DNA of 64,000 nucleotides. It comes from an uncultured Ilumatobacter sp. GTDB lineage: Bacteria; Actinomycetota; Acidimicrobiia; Acidimicrobiales; Ilumatobacteraceae. The first letter of the stretch is position 1; each line of letters starts with the position of its first letter. The stretch covers positions 55,634-119,633 of the forward strand of contig CAJQPY010000028.1 of NCBI GenBank assembly GCA_905480335.1, given 5' to 3'. A program made the position numbers and the translations under genes. Shown here in pieces: positions 26,674-35,676 of the stretch. The notes below the pieces were generated by a model, which saw only the letters and a program-made list of their open reading frames with translations, ran no database searches and was not told the origin of the DNA.

Positions 26674-27588
26674 TCAGCCGAGAACGAGGCCAACAGTCGC
26701 AAGCGCTCCGAACACCAGCTGCAGTCGCCCTGTCTCGCCAAGGACGGAGATCAGCTCCATTCCTTCGGCGCCAGCAACCACCCGCTTGGACGGGACGGCA
26801 GCAAGCGGCAGCGAGAGCAGCACGATCAACACCCAGCGCCGATCGAACGCCGCCACGACGGCCAACACAAAGGCCAGGCCGAGCAAGCTGACGTAGAACC
26901 ACCGGGTGCGGTGATCACCGAGCCGGACGGCGAGCGTCTTTTTTCCAACGTCACGGTCGGTCGGGATGTCGCGCAGATTGTTGATCACCAATAACGCACA
27001 CGCAAGCGCTCCAGCGGCAGCTCCCAGCACGATCGACAACCGTGTAATCGTTTCTGTTGCGGCGTAAGTGGTGCCAACTGTCGCCACGAGTCCGAAGAAG
27101 ACAAAAACAAATACCTCGCCAAGACCCATGTAGCCATATGGATGCGACCCACCCGTGTAGAACCAGCCGGCGGCGATCGCCGCCATGCCGACAACGAGCA
27201 GCCACAGGCTTGTCGAGAGCGCCACCGCCAATCCGGCGATTGCTGCGACTCCAAACGCTGCGAATGCTGCCATCTTCACTGATGCTGCCGACGCAAAGCC
27301 ACTTGCCACAAGCCGAGCCGGGCCCACCCGAACGTCATCGGTCCCGCGAACGCCGTCGCTGTAGTCATTGGCGTAGTTCACGCCGATTTGGAGCGCGAGA
27401 CTAACAATCAGCGCAAGCCCAACCCGCCACCAGATCGGTCCGAGCCCACCGGCAGCTTCGACGACGCCCTCAGTACTCCACCACCCGAGCCCACGCGGGA
27501 CATCAAGCGCACACGCTGCGCCTAGCGCCACCGGAACAACAGCTGCGGGCAGCGTGCGCGGGCGGGCTCCGATGATCCAACGGTTCAT
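26674..27588 (-). CDS. menA: 1,4-dihydroxy-2-naphthoate polyprenyltransferase
   Basis: Membrane UbiA-family enzyme that attaches the polyprenyl tail to DHNA. The 304-aa chain has eight or nine membrane helices. Both Asp-rich motifs are present: NDYSDGVRGTDD near 72-83 and NNLRDIPTDRDVGKKTLAVRLG near 200. The start is ATG at 27588 (MNRWIIGARPRTLPA), typical of MenA; the longer frame is not family-like. It is divergent from menE by 68 bp. Confidence 0.94.
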   Translation of the reverse strand: MNRWIIGARPRTLPAAVVPVALGAACALDVPRGLGWWSTEGVVEAAGGLGPIWWRVGLALIVSLALQIGVNYANDYSDGVRGTDDVRVGPARLVASGFASAASVKMAAFAAFGVAAIAGLAVALSTSLWLLVVGMAAIAAGWFYTGGSHPYGYMGLGEVFVFVFFGLVATVGTTYAATETITRLSIVLGAAAGALACALLVINNLRDIPTDRDVGKKTLAVRLGDHRTRWFYVSLLGLAFVLAVVAAFDRRWVLIVLLSLPLAAVPSKRVVAGAEGMELISVLGETGRLQLVFGALATVGLVLG

Positions 27589-27656
27589 TCGTAGGCCATG
27601 ATGGGGTCGGTGAAGCCATTCTTCCAACCATGCGTTCGTGCGCCGGAGCACGGCTG

Positions 27657-28703
27657 ATGGCTCGACTGGTCGTCATCGACCGAATTGGCGGTCCTGAATT
27701 CGTCAACGAACTCCGCTCAATCTGGGATGCTGGCAATGCGGCATTTCCCGTCGACCAAAGGCTTCCGGCGGCGGCCAAGGCTGCCCTGGCCGTCGCAATG
27801 CGAGTCGGCGACGAGGTCGAGACCGGCGATGCGCTCGTCGTTGCGACAAGCGGATCGACGGGCACCCCGAAAGGTGTGGTCCTGACTCACGACGCGATTG
27901 CGGCATCGGCTGACGCCACGAACGCCACGCTCGACGTTCGAGCCGATGATCATTGGCTCGCCTGTCTTCCGCTGTCTCATGTCGGTGGCCTCTCGGTCGT
28001 CACCAGAAGCCTTCGAGCAGGAACACAACTCACCGTCCAGGCCGGATTCGATGCCAGCGCTGTGATGGCAAGCGGTGCCACCCTCGTTTCGCTCGTGACA
28101 ACAGCATTGGCCCGCATCGATCCCGCCATCTTCCGCACGATCGTTCTGGGCGGTGGCCGCCCTCCGAAAGATCGCCCGTCTAACAGCGTCACGACCTATG
28201 GGATGACCGAGACCGGAAGCGGCGTGGTCTACGACGGCAAACCAATTAACGGAGTCGACGTTCGGCTGACTGTCGACGGCGAAATTCTGCTGAGGGGCCC
28301 GATGCTGCTGCGCTGCTATCGCGATGGGACCGACCCGAAGACGGCGGAGGGGTGGCTCCCAACGGGTGACTTTGGAAAGTGGCTCGACAACGGGCGTCTC
28401 CACGTCGCTGGCCGACGCAGCGACCTGATTATTACGGGGGGCGAGAACGTATGGCCGGAGGCCGTCGAATTGATCTTGCACGCTCACCCGGACGTTGCCG
28501 ATGTGCTGGTGCGCGGTGTGCGCGATGCCGAGTGGGGCCAGCGAATTGAGGCGCTCGTCGTGCCGGCGAAAGGAGCAGTTCCGACCCTCAAGACCCTACG
28601 TGATCATGTAAAGTCGGCCCATCCGCCGTTTATGGCCCCGACGAGGTTAATGCTCGTCGACCAGATCCCCCGGACTGCGCTTGGCAAGCCGATCCGCCGC
28701 TGA
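27657..28703 (+). CDS. menE: o-succinylbenzoate-CoA ligase
   Basis: Activates o-succinylbenzoate with CoA. The 348-aa protein is a compact ANL ligase: P-loop ATSGSTGTPKGVVLTH near 70-85, CLPLSHVGGL, the A5-like TYGMTETGSG, TGDFGKW, and the hinge and lid with ITGGENVWPEAVE and the terminal TALGKPIRR lysine. It is shorter than Bacillus MenE because the N-terminal subdomain is reduced, as in other actinobacterial MenE proteins. ATG at 27657 (MARLVVID) is favoured. MenB and MenC were not found in the window. Confidence 0.92.
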   Translation: MARLVVIDRIGGPEFVNELRSIWDAGNAAFPVDQRLPAAAKAALAVAMRVGDEVETGDALVVATSGSTGTPKGVVLTHDAIAASADATNATLDVRADDHWLACLPLSHVGGLSVVTRSLRAGTQLTVQAGFDASAVMASGATLVSLVTTALARIDPAIFRTIVLGGGRPPKDRPSNSVTTYGMTETGSGVVYDGKPINGVDVRLTVDGEILLRGPMLLRCYRDGTDPKTAEGWLPTGDFGKWLDNGRLHVAGRRSDLIITGGENVWPEAVELILHAHPDVADVLVRGVRDAEWGQRIEALVVPAKGAVPTLKTLRDHVKSAHPPFMAPTRLMLVDQIPRTALGKPIRR

Positions 28704-28792
28704 GCTGCGAGGGCTAATTCGCGCCAACCTGCGATCTGAGGTCCTATTTCGTCCGGTCTTCGAGGGGTCCGACCTCGGTGCGTTTCGCCGGG

Positions 28793-29542
28793 TCACCCTG
28801 CGACGGACGCCACGCCTGCTCCGCCGTCGATGACATAGGTCTCTCCGGTCATCCACGAGGCAAGGTCGCTGGCGAGAAACGTGGCGAGGTTCGCAATGTC
28901 CTGTGGTTCACCTAAGCGTTCTGTCGGCAGTCGCGCGGCGAGCGAGTCCCCGAAATTGTCGACTAGGTGGGCGGCAAAGTCTGTGTCGACGAGGCCGGGG
29001 GCGATTCCCACTACTCGAGTCGGCCCGATCTCCGACGCGAGTTGGCGCGTCAGATGAATGATCGCTGCCTTTGTCACGTTGTACACACCAAGACCGAACT
29101 CGGCCCGCAAGCCACCAACCGACGCGACATTGATGATTACTCCAGGCTCAACATTAAAGGCGTGCCTCCAGGCGGCCTGGCTCCAGAAGACTGGCGCGTC
29201 AAGGTTGACCTGGAACGTTTTGTCGTAGCGCGGTTTGTCGACCTCCATCGTGGCACCGAAATATGGATTGGTTGCAGCGTTGTTGACGAGGATGTCGAGT
29301 CGACCGAAGCGCTCAATGGTTGCGAGCACTGCACGTTCACCGGCATCGTCGTCGCCGGCGTTTGCGGCGAACGTCTCAACCTCGCCCTCCATCTCGGTCG
29401 CAGCGGCATCGAGGCTGTCTTGCTTGCGACTGTTCAACATCACCTTGGCCCCTGACGCAGCAAATGTCGCAGCGATCGCCTTTCCGATGCCCCGCGACGC
29501 GCCGGTGACGAGTGCGACTTTGCCCTCGAGTGAAATCTCCAT
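28793..29542 (-). CDS. Short-chain dehydrogenase/reductase
   Basis: A 249-aa classical SDR. Features are the cofactor motif TGASRGIGKA near 14-23, NNAAT near 88, the catalytic Ser in NVASVGG, YNVTK with the catalytic Tyr and Lys near 155-159, and GLVDTDF. The terminal AGV segment is hydrophobic. A small Arg after the second strand (NSRKQ) suggests NADP preference. The reaction is not assignable; FabG-like 3-oxoacyl reductases and sugar or alcohol dehydrogenases share this layout. It lies 33 bp downstream of ybeY on the same strand. Confidence 0.87.
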   Translation of the reverse strand: MEISLEGKVALVTGASRGIGKAIAATFAASGAKVMLNSRKQDSLDAAATEMEGEVETFAANAGDDDAGERAVLATIERFGRLDILVNNAATNPYFGATMEVDKPRYDKTFQVNLDAPVFWSQAAWRHAFNVEPGVIINVASVGGLRAEFGLGVYNVTKAAIIHLTRQLASEIGPTRVVGIAPGLVDTDFAAHLVDNFGDSLAARLPTERLGEPQDIANLATFLASDLASWMTGETYVIDGGAGVASVAG

Positions 29543-29575
29543 ACCTCAAGAGTAGGAGCTGCCGTGGCGGCCCGA

Positions 29576-30055
29576 TTAATCCTGAGCTTGGCGAAATCCG
29601 CCCGGAGCCAGCCCACCCCAGTGGTACAGCTCCAGCAGTGCCAGCTCTCGGCCGCGCATCGCCGCGGTCTGTTCGGCCTCGGCATGGTCGTGTCCGAGGA
29701 TGTGCAGCACTCCGTGGACCACCAACAACGCAACTTCGTCCTCAAACGTTCCGGCATGCGTAATGAACTGGTCGGCAGCGGCGGCGGGGCAAATTACGAT
29801 GTCGCCGAGCAGCGTTGGAACTCCGGGTGTCGCAACGTCGTCCATCGGGAACGACAACACGTCGGTCGCCTCTTCCCTGCCCATGTGCTCTGCGTTCAGT
29901 TCAGCCATTTCGCCGCGGTCGAGAAACGTGAGGGTCAACTCGCCGACGCCGCCTTCATGGTCGGCAGTAGCTTCGGCGAGACGCGCCCAGCGGTCGATGT
30001 CGAGCCTGGGGTTGGCTACCGAGCGCTCATCGCGAGCGATGACCGTGCACGTCAT
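29576..30055 (-). CDS. ybeY: Endoribonuclease YbeY
   Basis: Single-strand-specific metallo-RNase for 16S rRNA 3' maturation and ribosome quality control. The 159-aa protein has the zinc motif HGVLHILGHDH near 114-124, preceded by the conserved ATDVLSFPMD stretch and LGDIVIC. The ATG overlaps the phoH stop (ATGA), the usual phoH-ybeY coupling in bacteria. The C-terminus is longer than average by about ten residues. Confidence 0.95.
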   Translation of the reverse strand: MTCTVIARDERSVANPRLDIDRWARLAEATADHEGGVGELTLTFLDRGEMAELNAEHMGREEATDVLSFPMDDVATPGVPTLLGDIVICPAAAADQFITHAGTFEDEVALLVVHGVLHILGHDHAEAEQTAAMRGRELALLELYHWGGLAPGGFRQAQD

Positions 30056-31020
30056 CGACGGACGGCCTCGTCAGACTTCTCATAGGCCGCAACGATGTCG
30101 GCAACGATCTTGTGACGCACCACATCGGACCCGTGCAGCCGGACGAAGGCCAGCTCGTCGATCCCATCGAGCGTTCTCTCTAAGCCAGCGAGGCCGCTTT
30201 TGCTGTTGGGAACATCCACCTGCGTGGCGTCACCGGTGACCACCACGCGCGAACCGAATCCAATCCGTGTCAAGAACATCTTCATTTGCTCCGGGGTCGT
30301 GTTCTGCGCTTCGTCCAGGATGATGAAGCTGTTGTTCAGTGTGCGACCACGCATGAAGGCGAGCGGAGCGATTTCGATCACTTGCTTCTCGAGCAGTCGG
30401 GTCACCGCCTCGAGATCAAGCATGTCGTACAAAGCGTCGTACAGCGGTCTCAGGTATGGGTCGATCTTGGCCATCAGGTCACCGGGAAGAAATCCGAGCC
30501 GCTCCCCCGCTTCGACCGCTGGCCGGGTGAGGATGATCCGTTGCACCTGCTTCGCTTGCAGCGCGCGGACCGCCATCGCCACTGCAAGCCATGACTTCCC
30601 TGTCCCGGCAGGACCGATCCCAAACGTGATCACATTGTTCGAGATCGCATCTATGTACCGCTTCTGTCCACCGGTTTTTGGCTTGATCTGACGGCCCTTG
30701 GCGCCCTTCAAAATGTTGTGGCCAAGTACTTCAGCGGGGCTCTCGTCGGCCCGCGGCATTGTGAAAATCCGCTCCAGCGTGGCGTCGTCGAGCGTCTGGC
30801 CCGTCTGGAGCAACGTCACCAGTTCCTCGAACAGCCGCGAGACACCGGCGACTGCAAGCGTGTCGTCGCCATCGACGCGCACCTCGTTGCCCCGCACTGT
30901 GATCGACACTTTTGGAAATGCCTGCTCGATTCGGCGTAGGAACTGGTCTCGGGGCCCGACTAGCGCCGTCATGAGGTGTGTTCCGGGAACAACGACGGTC
31001 GTCGTGGTAGCTGCGGTCAT
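30052..31020 (-). CDS. phoH: PhoH-like ATPase
   Basis: A 322-aa P-loop ATPase of the PhoH/PhoL family, linked to RNA metabolism. An N-terminal KH-like segment (about 20-80) precedes the PhoH core: Walker A GPAGTGKSWLAVA near 138, ILTRPAVEAGE, LGFLPGDL, LYDML, Walker B FIILDEAQNTTPEQMKMFLTR, and GDATQVDVP. ATG at 31020 is chosen because the family-like region begins there; the frame is open 104 codons further up through the integrase remnant. ybeY is coupled downstream. Confidence 0.94.
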   Translation of the reverse strand: MTAATTTTVVVPGTHLMTALVGPRDQFLRRIEQAFPKVSITVRGNEVRVDGDDTLAVAGVSRLFEELVTLLQTGQTLDDATLERIFTMPRADESPAEVLGHNILKGAKGRQIKPKTGGQKRYIDAISNNVITFGIGPAGTGKSWLAVAMAVRALQAKQVQRIILTRPAVEAGERLGFLPGDLMAKIDPYLRPLYDALYDMLDLEAVTRLLEKQVIEIAPLAFMRGRTLNNSFIILDEAQNTTPEQMKMFLTRIGFGSRVVVTGDATQVDVPNSKSGLAGLERTLDGIDELAFVRLHGSDVVRHKIVADIVAAYEKSDEAVRR

Positions 31021-31868
31021 CAGGCTCTCCAGCGTACGAGACCCGATCACAGAATTCCCTACATAATCTCGCCGAACGTGCCGGTGCCGGTGAACCGGAC
31101 ATGCGCAGTCGTGAGGCGGTGGCGAAAAGCTGATCAGAAACGGCCTCAAAGTCCTATGGTCGCTGCCGATATGCAGGAGTGGCGGCGGCGTGCGGGTCCG
31201 TCCGAGAGTGAATGGGGAATCTGATGCAGCATGCAAGAGCGAGGTCAGGGGCGTGGCGGTCGCAATTCGTCGTGTGACAACCGCTAAAGCACCCGGCGGC
31301 CACATCGAGCCGTCCTCAACCAGCGCGAACACAACCCGGCAGTCAAATCAGTGAACGACTCCACACCACACGTGTCGAGGTACCGAGCAAAACGCGCCAG
31401 CAGCACACCAACGCGATCCACGCTTGCCGCTGCGACCTCAGGGTCACGGGCCCACACCCCCATCACCGCAGCAACCTCGCTGCGAAGTCCCGTCTCAGAT
31501 CGAGTTGAGCGGCGGCGCGATACGTGGTCGGACATGGTGGTGGTCCGTTCCTGGTACAGCCAGTAGAAGACTTCCCCGCCGCCCTCGGTGTCGTACACAG
31601 GGTGGTCGAGCAGTTGAGCGACTGACTCTCGTCACCGCGCCGGCACCACCTCCGGCGGCAACATCATCCGGAGCGCCCGGTGTGCCAGTGGCACCTCGCG
31701 GAGTCCTGAGGAGTCGAGCCTTCCGCTATAGAAGCGTGCGGCCGTTGACGGTAAAAACCCAGCAACCACGCTGGCGCGAAGTCGGCGGTCTTGCGCCCGG
31801 TCGAACCCGAACGCAAAACCGCCGATTTCTACGAATGAAGAACCCGTATTTCTACGAGTCCCCCCTAG
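31021..31868. other. Decayed mobile-element region between phoH and tRNA-Cys
   Basis: About 850 bases holding the phoH promoter side and a degenerate integrase fragment (listed separately). No intact gene was recognised. Several short ORFs run through it, including ones that read into tRNA-Cys and are artefacts. Confidence 0.5.
31284..31598 (-). pseudogene. Tyrosine-recombinase (phage integrase) N-terminal remnant
   Basis: The translated 104 residues contain a helical stretch VGVLLARFARYLDTCGVESF followed by TDLTAGL, which fits the N-terminal core-binding (SAM-like) domain of tyrosine recombinases. The frame then stops at TAG. The downstream +2 frame goes on with WPPGALAVVTRRIATATPL, which loosely fits the next helix of the same domain, so a frameshift is suspected. 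There is no catalytic domain with R-H-x-x-R-Y. It lies on the 3' side of tRNA-Cys, the classic place for an integrated element. The identification is by pattern only. Confidence 0.4.
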
Positions 31869-31940
31869 AGGCGACGCCGGGAATCGAACCCGGGTAGACG
31901 GCTTTGCAGGCCGTTGCCTAAACCACTCGGCCACGTCGCC
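31869..31940 (-). tRNA. tRNA-Cys (anticodon GCA)
   Basis: Cloverleaf on the minus strand: acceptor GGCGACG pairing with CGTCGCC, D-arm GCCGAGTGGTTTAGGC, anticodon stem ACGGC/GCCGT around loop CTGCAAA-type sequence with GCA, and T-arm CCGGGTTCGATTCCCGG. The discriminator base is U, as expected for Cys. The 3' CCA is not encoded. Confidence 0.95.
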
Positions 31941-31953
31941 AGCGAACCCGATG

Positions 31954-33018
31954 CTAGCGGGAGGGTATGTCGGTGCGACTGGCGGTGAACCAATCGGTAA
32001 GGGTCTTGAGGCCCTGGTCGATCGACACGGTCGGTTGCCAGTCGAGATCGTGGCGAACAGCGCGCTGATCGAACCAGTGGGCGGTTCCGAGTTGTTCGGC
32101 GATGAAGCGGGTCAGTGGCGGCTCGTCGGAACGGTCGAGGCGTGACCAGATCCGGTCAATGATCGAACCAATACGCAGGGCGACGGACAACGGCAGGTTT
32201 CGGGGCTCGAACGGGACGTCGGCGGCTCGACAGAACGCTTCGACCAACTCGCGTATGGGGCGAGGCTCACCGTTACTCACAACATACGCCTTGCCAGCGC
32301 ACGCCTTGCCCGGTCCAACGGCATCTACCGCTGCCGTGAGCGCTGTGACGGCGTTGTCGATGTACGTCGTGTCGACGAGCGCCCGCCCTCCGCCAACCAG
32401 CGCCAAACGCCCCGCTTCGGCCCGCTCTACGATCCGACCCACCAACTGGACGTCACCGGGGCCCCACACGAGGTGAGGGCGAACAGCGACGACGGCACAT
32501 ACGCCGTCGGACGCCGCAAGCGCATCACGTTCTGCGATGGCCTTTGTCTCTGGGTACCACGCAGTGCCGTGGTACGCGACCGGCGGATCGGCGGCCCCGC
32601 CGACGATCGATTGTCCATCGTGGGCAACCGACGGTGAGGAGACATGGACCACCCCACGCAGTCCGTTGCGCTTGGCGGCGGCGAGCACGTTGCGGGTTCC
32701 GTCGACGTTGACAGCCACGTACTCGTCACGGTGCCCGGCCACCCCGACTTTGGCTGCGAGATGCACGACAACATCGCAGCCCGCCAGCGCAGCGTCCAGC
32801 GCCGCCCGATCGCGTACGTCACCTCGGTGCTGCTCGACCTGAGCAGTAACGTCTGCATCCACTGGATCGGTGCTGAACTCGCCGCGCTGAAAGGCCACGA
32901 CACGATCACCCCGGGCGACCAGCAGCGTGGCCAGCGATCGACCGATCAGGCTAGACGCCCCCGTGATCGCAACCCTGGTGGTCCCGTTGCCGGTTGCGGC
33001 CGTTGTCGTATACGCCAT
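31954..33018 (-). CDS. oleD: 2-alkyl-3-oxoalkanoate reductase OleD (SDR/3-beta-HSD type)
   Basis: NADPH-dependent reductase that turns the beta-keto acid from OleA into a beta-hydroxy acid. The 354-aa protein is an extended SDR: AITGASSLIGRSLA near 17-30, VVHLAAKVG, VVHVSSPSVAH with the SSPSV stretch seen in OleD, WYPETKAIAE with the catalytic Tyr and Lys, RPHLVWGPGD, and TYIDNAV. The generic sterol-dehydrogenase label would also fit; the OleD call depends on its place as third gene after oleA and oleBC, 6 bp behind oleBC. tRNA-Cys lies 13 bp past its stop. Confidence 0.85.
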   Translation of the reverse strand: MAYTTTAATGNGTTRVAITGASSLIGRSLATLLVARGDRVVAFQRGEFSTDPVDADVTAQVEQHRGDVRDRAALDAALAGCDVVVHLAAKVGVAGHRDEYVAVNVDGTRNVLAAAKRNGLRGVVHVSSPSVAHDGQSIVGGAADPPVAYHGTAWYPETKAIAERDALAASDGVCAVVAVRPHLVWGPGDVQLVGRIVERAEAGRLALVGGGRALVDTTYIDNAVTALTAAVDAVGPGKACAGKAYVVSNGEPRPIRELVEAFCRAADVPFEPRNLPLSVALRIGSIIDRIWSRLDRSDEPPLTRFIAEQLGTAHWFDQRAVRHDLDWQPTVSIDQGLKTLTDWFTASRTDIPSR

Positions 33019-33024
33019 CTCGGG

Positions 33025-35676
33025 TCAGGCGAGCAGGTCTGAAGCCCAGGTTGCGATTGCGGCTCGGTCGATCTTGGCATTGTGGCGGATGTCAACCGGA
33101 ACCTCGTTGCTGACCAGTACCGCCGCGACGGGTGCGGCGACAACAGCGCGCACGGCTGCGGCGAGTTCGTTGTCCGCAAGACCTGCTGTACCGTTTGGGC
33201 GCTCGACGACGACGACCAGTTGTTCGCATCCCGTCGGCCCGACTCCAACCGCTGCGACCCGACCCGGGGTGACGAGTCCGGTCGGGGCGAGCAGGCGCTC
33301 GACGGTGCGCTCAATCGGAACCGGTGTGATGGCCCCAGTTGGGGCATTGATGACGTGAACACTGCGGCCTTCGACCCACAGTCGGCCACCGACGTCGACA
33401 TGTCCGACGTCGCCGGAGCGGTGCCAATTATCGCCGGGGCGAGCGAGGCGTTCGGTCTTCCACTGAGCGACGTATCCCTCCGACACCCACGGTGCTCGAA
33501 CAAGGATTTCACCGGTGTCGCCGGTGGCGACGGCATCGGGAACACCGTCGAGCGTGTCAAAGCCGAGTGTGACTATGCGCACCTCGGCACCAGCGACCGG
33601 CCGGCCGACGCATACACCTCGCCCGTCGGCCTCGGCGGTATCGATCATTTCAAGGTCGATATCGGCAACCGGGAGTGCTTCGGTCATTCCGTATGGCGTG
33701 CGGATCGAAGCATTCGGCGAAAGTGCCGCCACCGCATGCAACACTTCGGCAGGTACGGGCGCACCGGCGCTGAGTACCAGACGCAGCGCTGCTAGTCCGG
33801 CGTATTTGTGACCAACATCCGTCGTCGTTTCCGCACCGACGGGGCTACTGGGGGTGACGTTCGAAGTCGTATCGCCTACCGAGGGCGTGGCAGTCCTCGT
33901 GTTTTTGTCGGGGTGGGTTGCGGTTGCGACGACATTGGCCAACGCGGCCGGCGATGCAAACGCCATGGTGGCGCCGATCTCGCGACACGCCTCGTCGAGT
34001 GCCTCTGCGGTGAGCTTGCCCGGTGTCGTGACGTCGCAATCAGTGAGCGCCGTGGGAACACCGAGTGCCGGGCCGTACAGCGCGAACGGAGCGAACGCGG
34101 CGACGAGTCGATCCGCTGCCGTGATCTGATACGTGGCAGCCAAAGCATCGCGTTGTGCCGCAAGTTGACCATGCCGATACCAAACGCCTTTCGCCGGCCC
34201 CGTGGCACCCGATGTGAACAGAATCGCAGCTGGGGCGTCGGGGCCCGGCTCGGGAGGGAGTTCCACAGGTCCAACCGGTTCGGCAATTAGGGCAGACACA
34301 TTGATGTGCCGTGAGCGCGGCGCCCAGCGCAGCACGAATCGGATCAAGCCGGCGCGCCGGGGTCCGATGGTCCACTTCGGTCGGGTCGATGCCACGGCGC
34401 GCCTGAGGCCACGAAGTCCAAGTCCGCGGTCGGCGACGACGGCCACACCGCCGGCCCGCCAGACGCCGTAGACCGCCACGAGGAGGTCGATGCCCGGCGG
34501 CGTCAACATCGCCACCCGGTCGCCGTCGACGAGGCCCCTTCGGCGCAGCTCAGCCGCCGCTGCTTCGACTCGTTGCGTGAAAGTCTCGAAGTCGATTGTT
34601 TCGCGATTTGCCAGGTCGGCGATCGCCGTCGACGAGTCATCGAAGCGGCATCGGAGGCCATCAAACACCGACGTCGTGGTGGATGCCCGGGGCGGCGTCG
34701 CCGACTGGTCGTTTGTCAGGCCATCGGACGCGCTCGATCGTTCGCTGAGCAGGTCATGCAACCAGACGTCGACGGTACCGGCGACATCAGCTTCGACCAT
34801 TACCAAGTGGTTTGCATCGGGAAACCGCTCGAGGCGCACATTTGGAAATCGGCTGGCCAGGTCGGCAGCGAAATCGTCATCGAACACGATGTCTTTCGAC
34901 CCCCAGGCCAGCAGAACCGGCGCGTCGATGCTCACCAAACGGTCGGCCACCTCCATCAACGGATTCGCTGACGGGTGCGGCACTACGAGTGGCACGTCAC
35001 CGACGAAATCAGCGATCGCGTCACGCTGATCGGTCGAGTGATACGGCGCCCGAAATGCCTTACGGTCGGTGCCGGAGATGCGTTGGCCTGATAGCCGTAG
35101 GGTGCCCTCAATGAAGATCGGGGTGCGGCGACACACCATGTCACGCAACGGCGCAGACCGCGCTAGCCGAATGATTTTCGGAGCACTGCGTCCCTCGGGG
35201 ATTCCGATGCCCGTGTTGCACAGCACCATCCCCGCCACTCGATCGGCATGCTGGACGGCCCAGCCCATGGCGATCGCTCCACCCCAGTCGTGAGCGGCCA
35301 GCACGAGCGCCGTGTCCACGCCGATTTGGAGTTCGTCGATCAGATCAGCGAGGTCGGCCACTCGTTCTCGGTACCGGCGTGGGCGGTGTGAAGCGCCGAG
35401 CCGCTGGCTGTACCCCATGCCGAGTTGATCGATGGCGATCACTCGGTGGGTGTCGCCGAAACGTGTGAGGAACGACTTCCAAGCGTAGGACCATGTCGGG
35501 TTTCCGTGAACGCATAACAGAGTCGCGGAACCCGGTGCACTCGGGCCGGTATCGAGGACATGCCAGCGATGTATCTCGCCGTCATGACTGCGGACGTTGA
35601 CCAGACGCGACCATGATGGGTTGATTCCCCATCCTCGCCACGTCGCCCCGTCCGGTTGGTCGGGCGCAGCGGTCAC
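33025..35676 (-). CDS. oleBC: OleB-OleC fusion: beta-lactone decarboxylase plus beta-lactone synthetase
   Basis: An 883-aa two-domain enzyme. Residues about 1-315 are an OleB alpha/beta hydrolase of the haloalkane-dehalogenase type: HGNPTWSYAW, nucleophile D130 in AAHDWGGAIAMGW, and the late His in DANHLVM. Residues about 335-883 are OleC, an ANL enzyme that closes beta-hydroxy acids to beta-lactones: P-loop LFTSGATGPAKGVWY near 487-500, TPYGMTEALPV, and SGDVGHVD. A Thr/Ser-rich insertion interrupts OleC at about 589-625. GTG at 35676 overlaps the oleA stop as GTGA. The fusion is known from Micrococcus and other Actinobacteria; it lacks the hinge lysine region's usual SGK form, reading HNAKIDR. 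Confidence 0.92.
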   Translation of the reverse strand: MTAAPDQPDGATWRGWGINPSWSRLVNVRSHDGEIHRWHVLDTGPSAPGSATLLCVHGNPTWSYAWKSFLTRFGDTHRVIAIDQLGMGYSQRLGASHRPRRYRERVADLADLIDELQIGVDTALVLAAHDWGGAIAMGWAVQHADRVAGMVLCNTGIGIPEGRSAPKIIRLARSAPLRDMVCRRTPIFIEGTLRLSGQRISGTDRKAFRAPYHSTDQRDAIADFVGDVPLVVPHPSANPLMEVADRLVSIDAPVLLAWGSKDIVFDDDFAADLASRFPNVRLERFPDANHLVMVEADVAGTVDVWLHDLLSERSSASDGLTNDQSATPPRASTTTSVFDGLRCRFDDSSTAIADLANRETIDFETFTQRVEAAAAELRRRGLVDGDRVAMLTPPGIDLLVAVYGVWRAGGVAVVADRGLGLRGLRRAVASTRPKWTIGPRRAGLIRFVLRWAPRSRHINVSALIAEPVGPVELPPEPGPDAPAAILFTSGATGPAKGVWYRHGQLAAQRDALAATYQITAADRLVAAFAPFALYGPALGVPTALTDCDVTTPGKLTAEALDEACREIGATMAFASPAALANVVATATHPDKNTRTATPSVGDTTSNVTPSSPVGAETTTDVGHKYAGLAALRLVLSAGAPVPAEVLHAVAALSPNASIRTPYGMTEALPVADIDLEMIDTAEADGRGVCVGRPVAGAEVRIVTLGFDTLDGVPDAVATGDTGEILVRAPWVSEGYVAQWKTERLARPGDNWHRSGDVGHVDVGGRLWVEGRSVHVINAPTGAITPVPIERTVERLLAPTGLVTPGRVAAVGVGPTGCEQLVVVVERPNGTAGLADNELAAAVRAVVAAPVAAVLVSNEVPVDIRHNAKIDRAAIATWASDLLA

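Noticed and set aside
31424..31934. ORFs running through tRNA-Cys on both strands
   Set aside because: They translate the tRNA gene itself (for example the VRFPASP-type peptide) and have no independent support.
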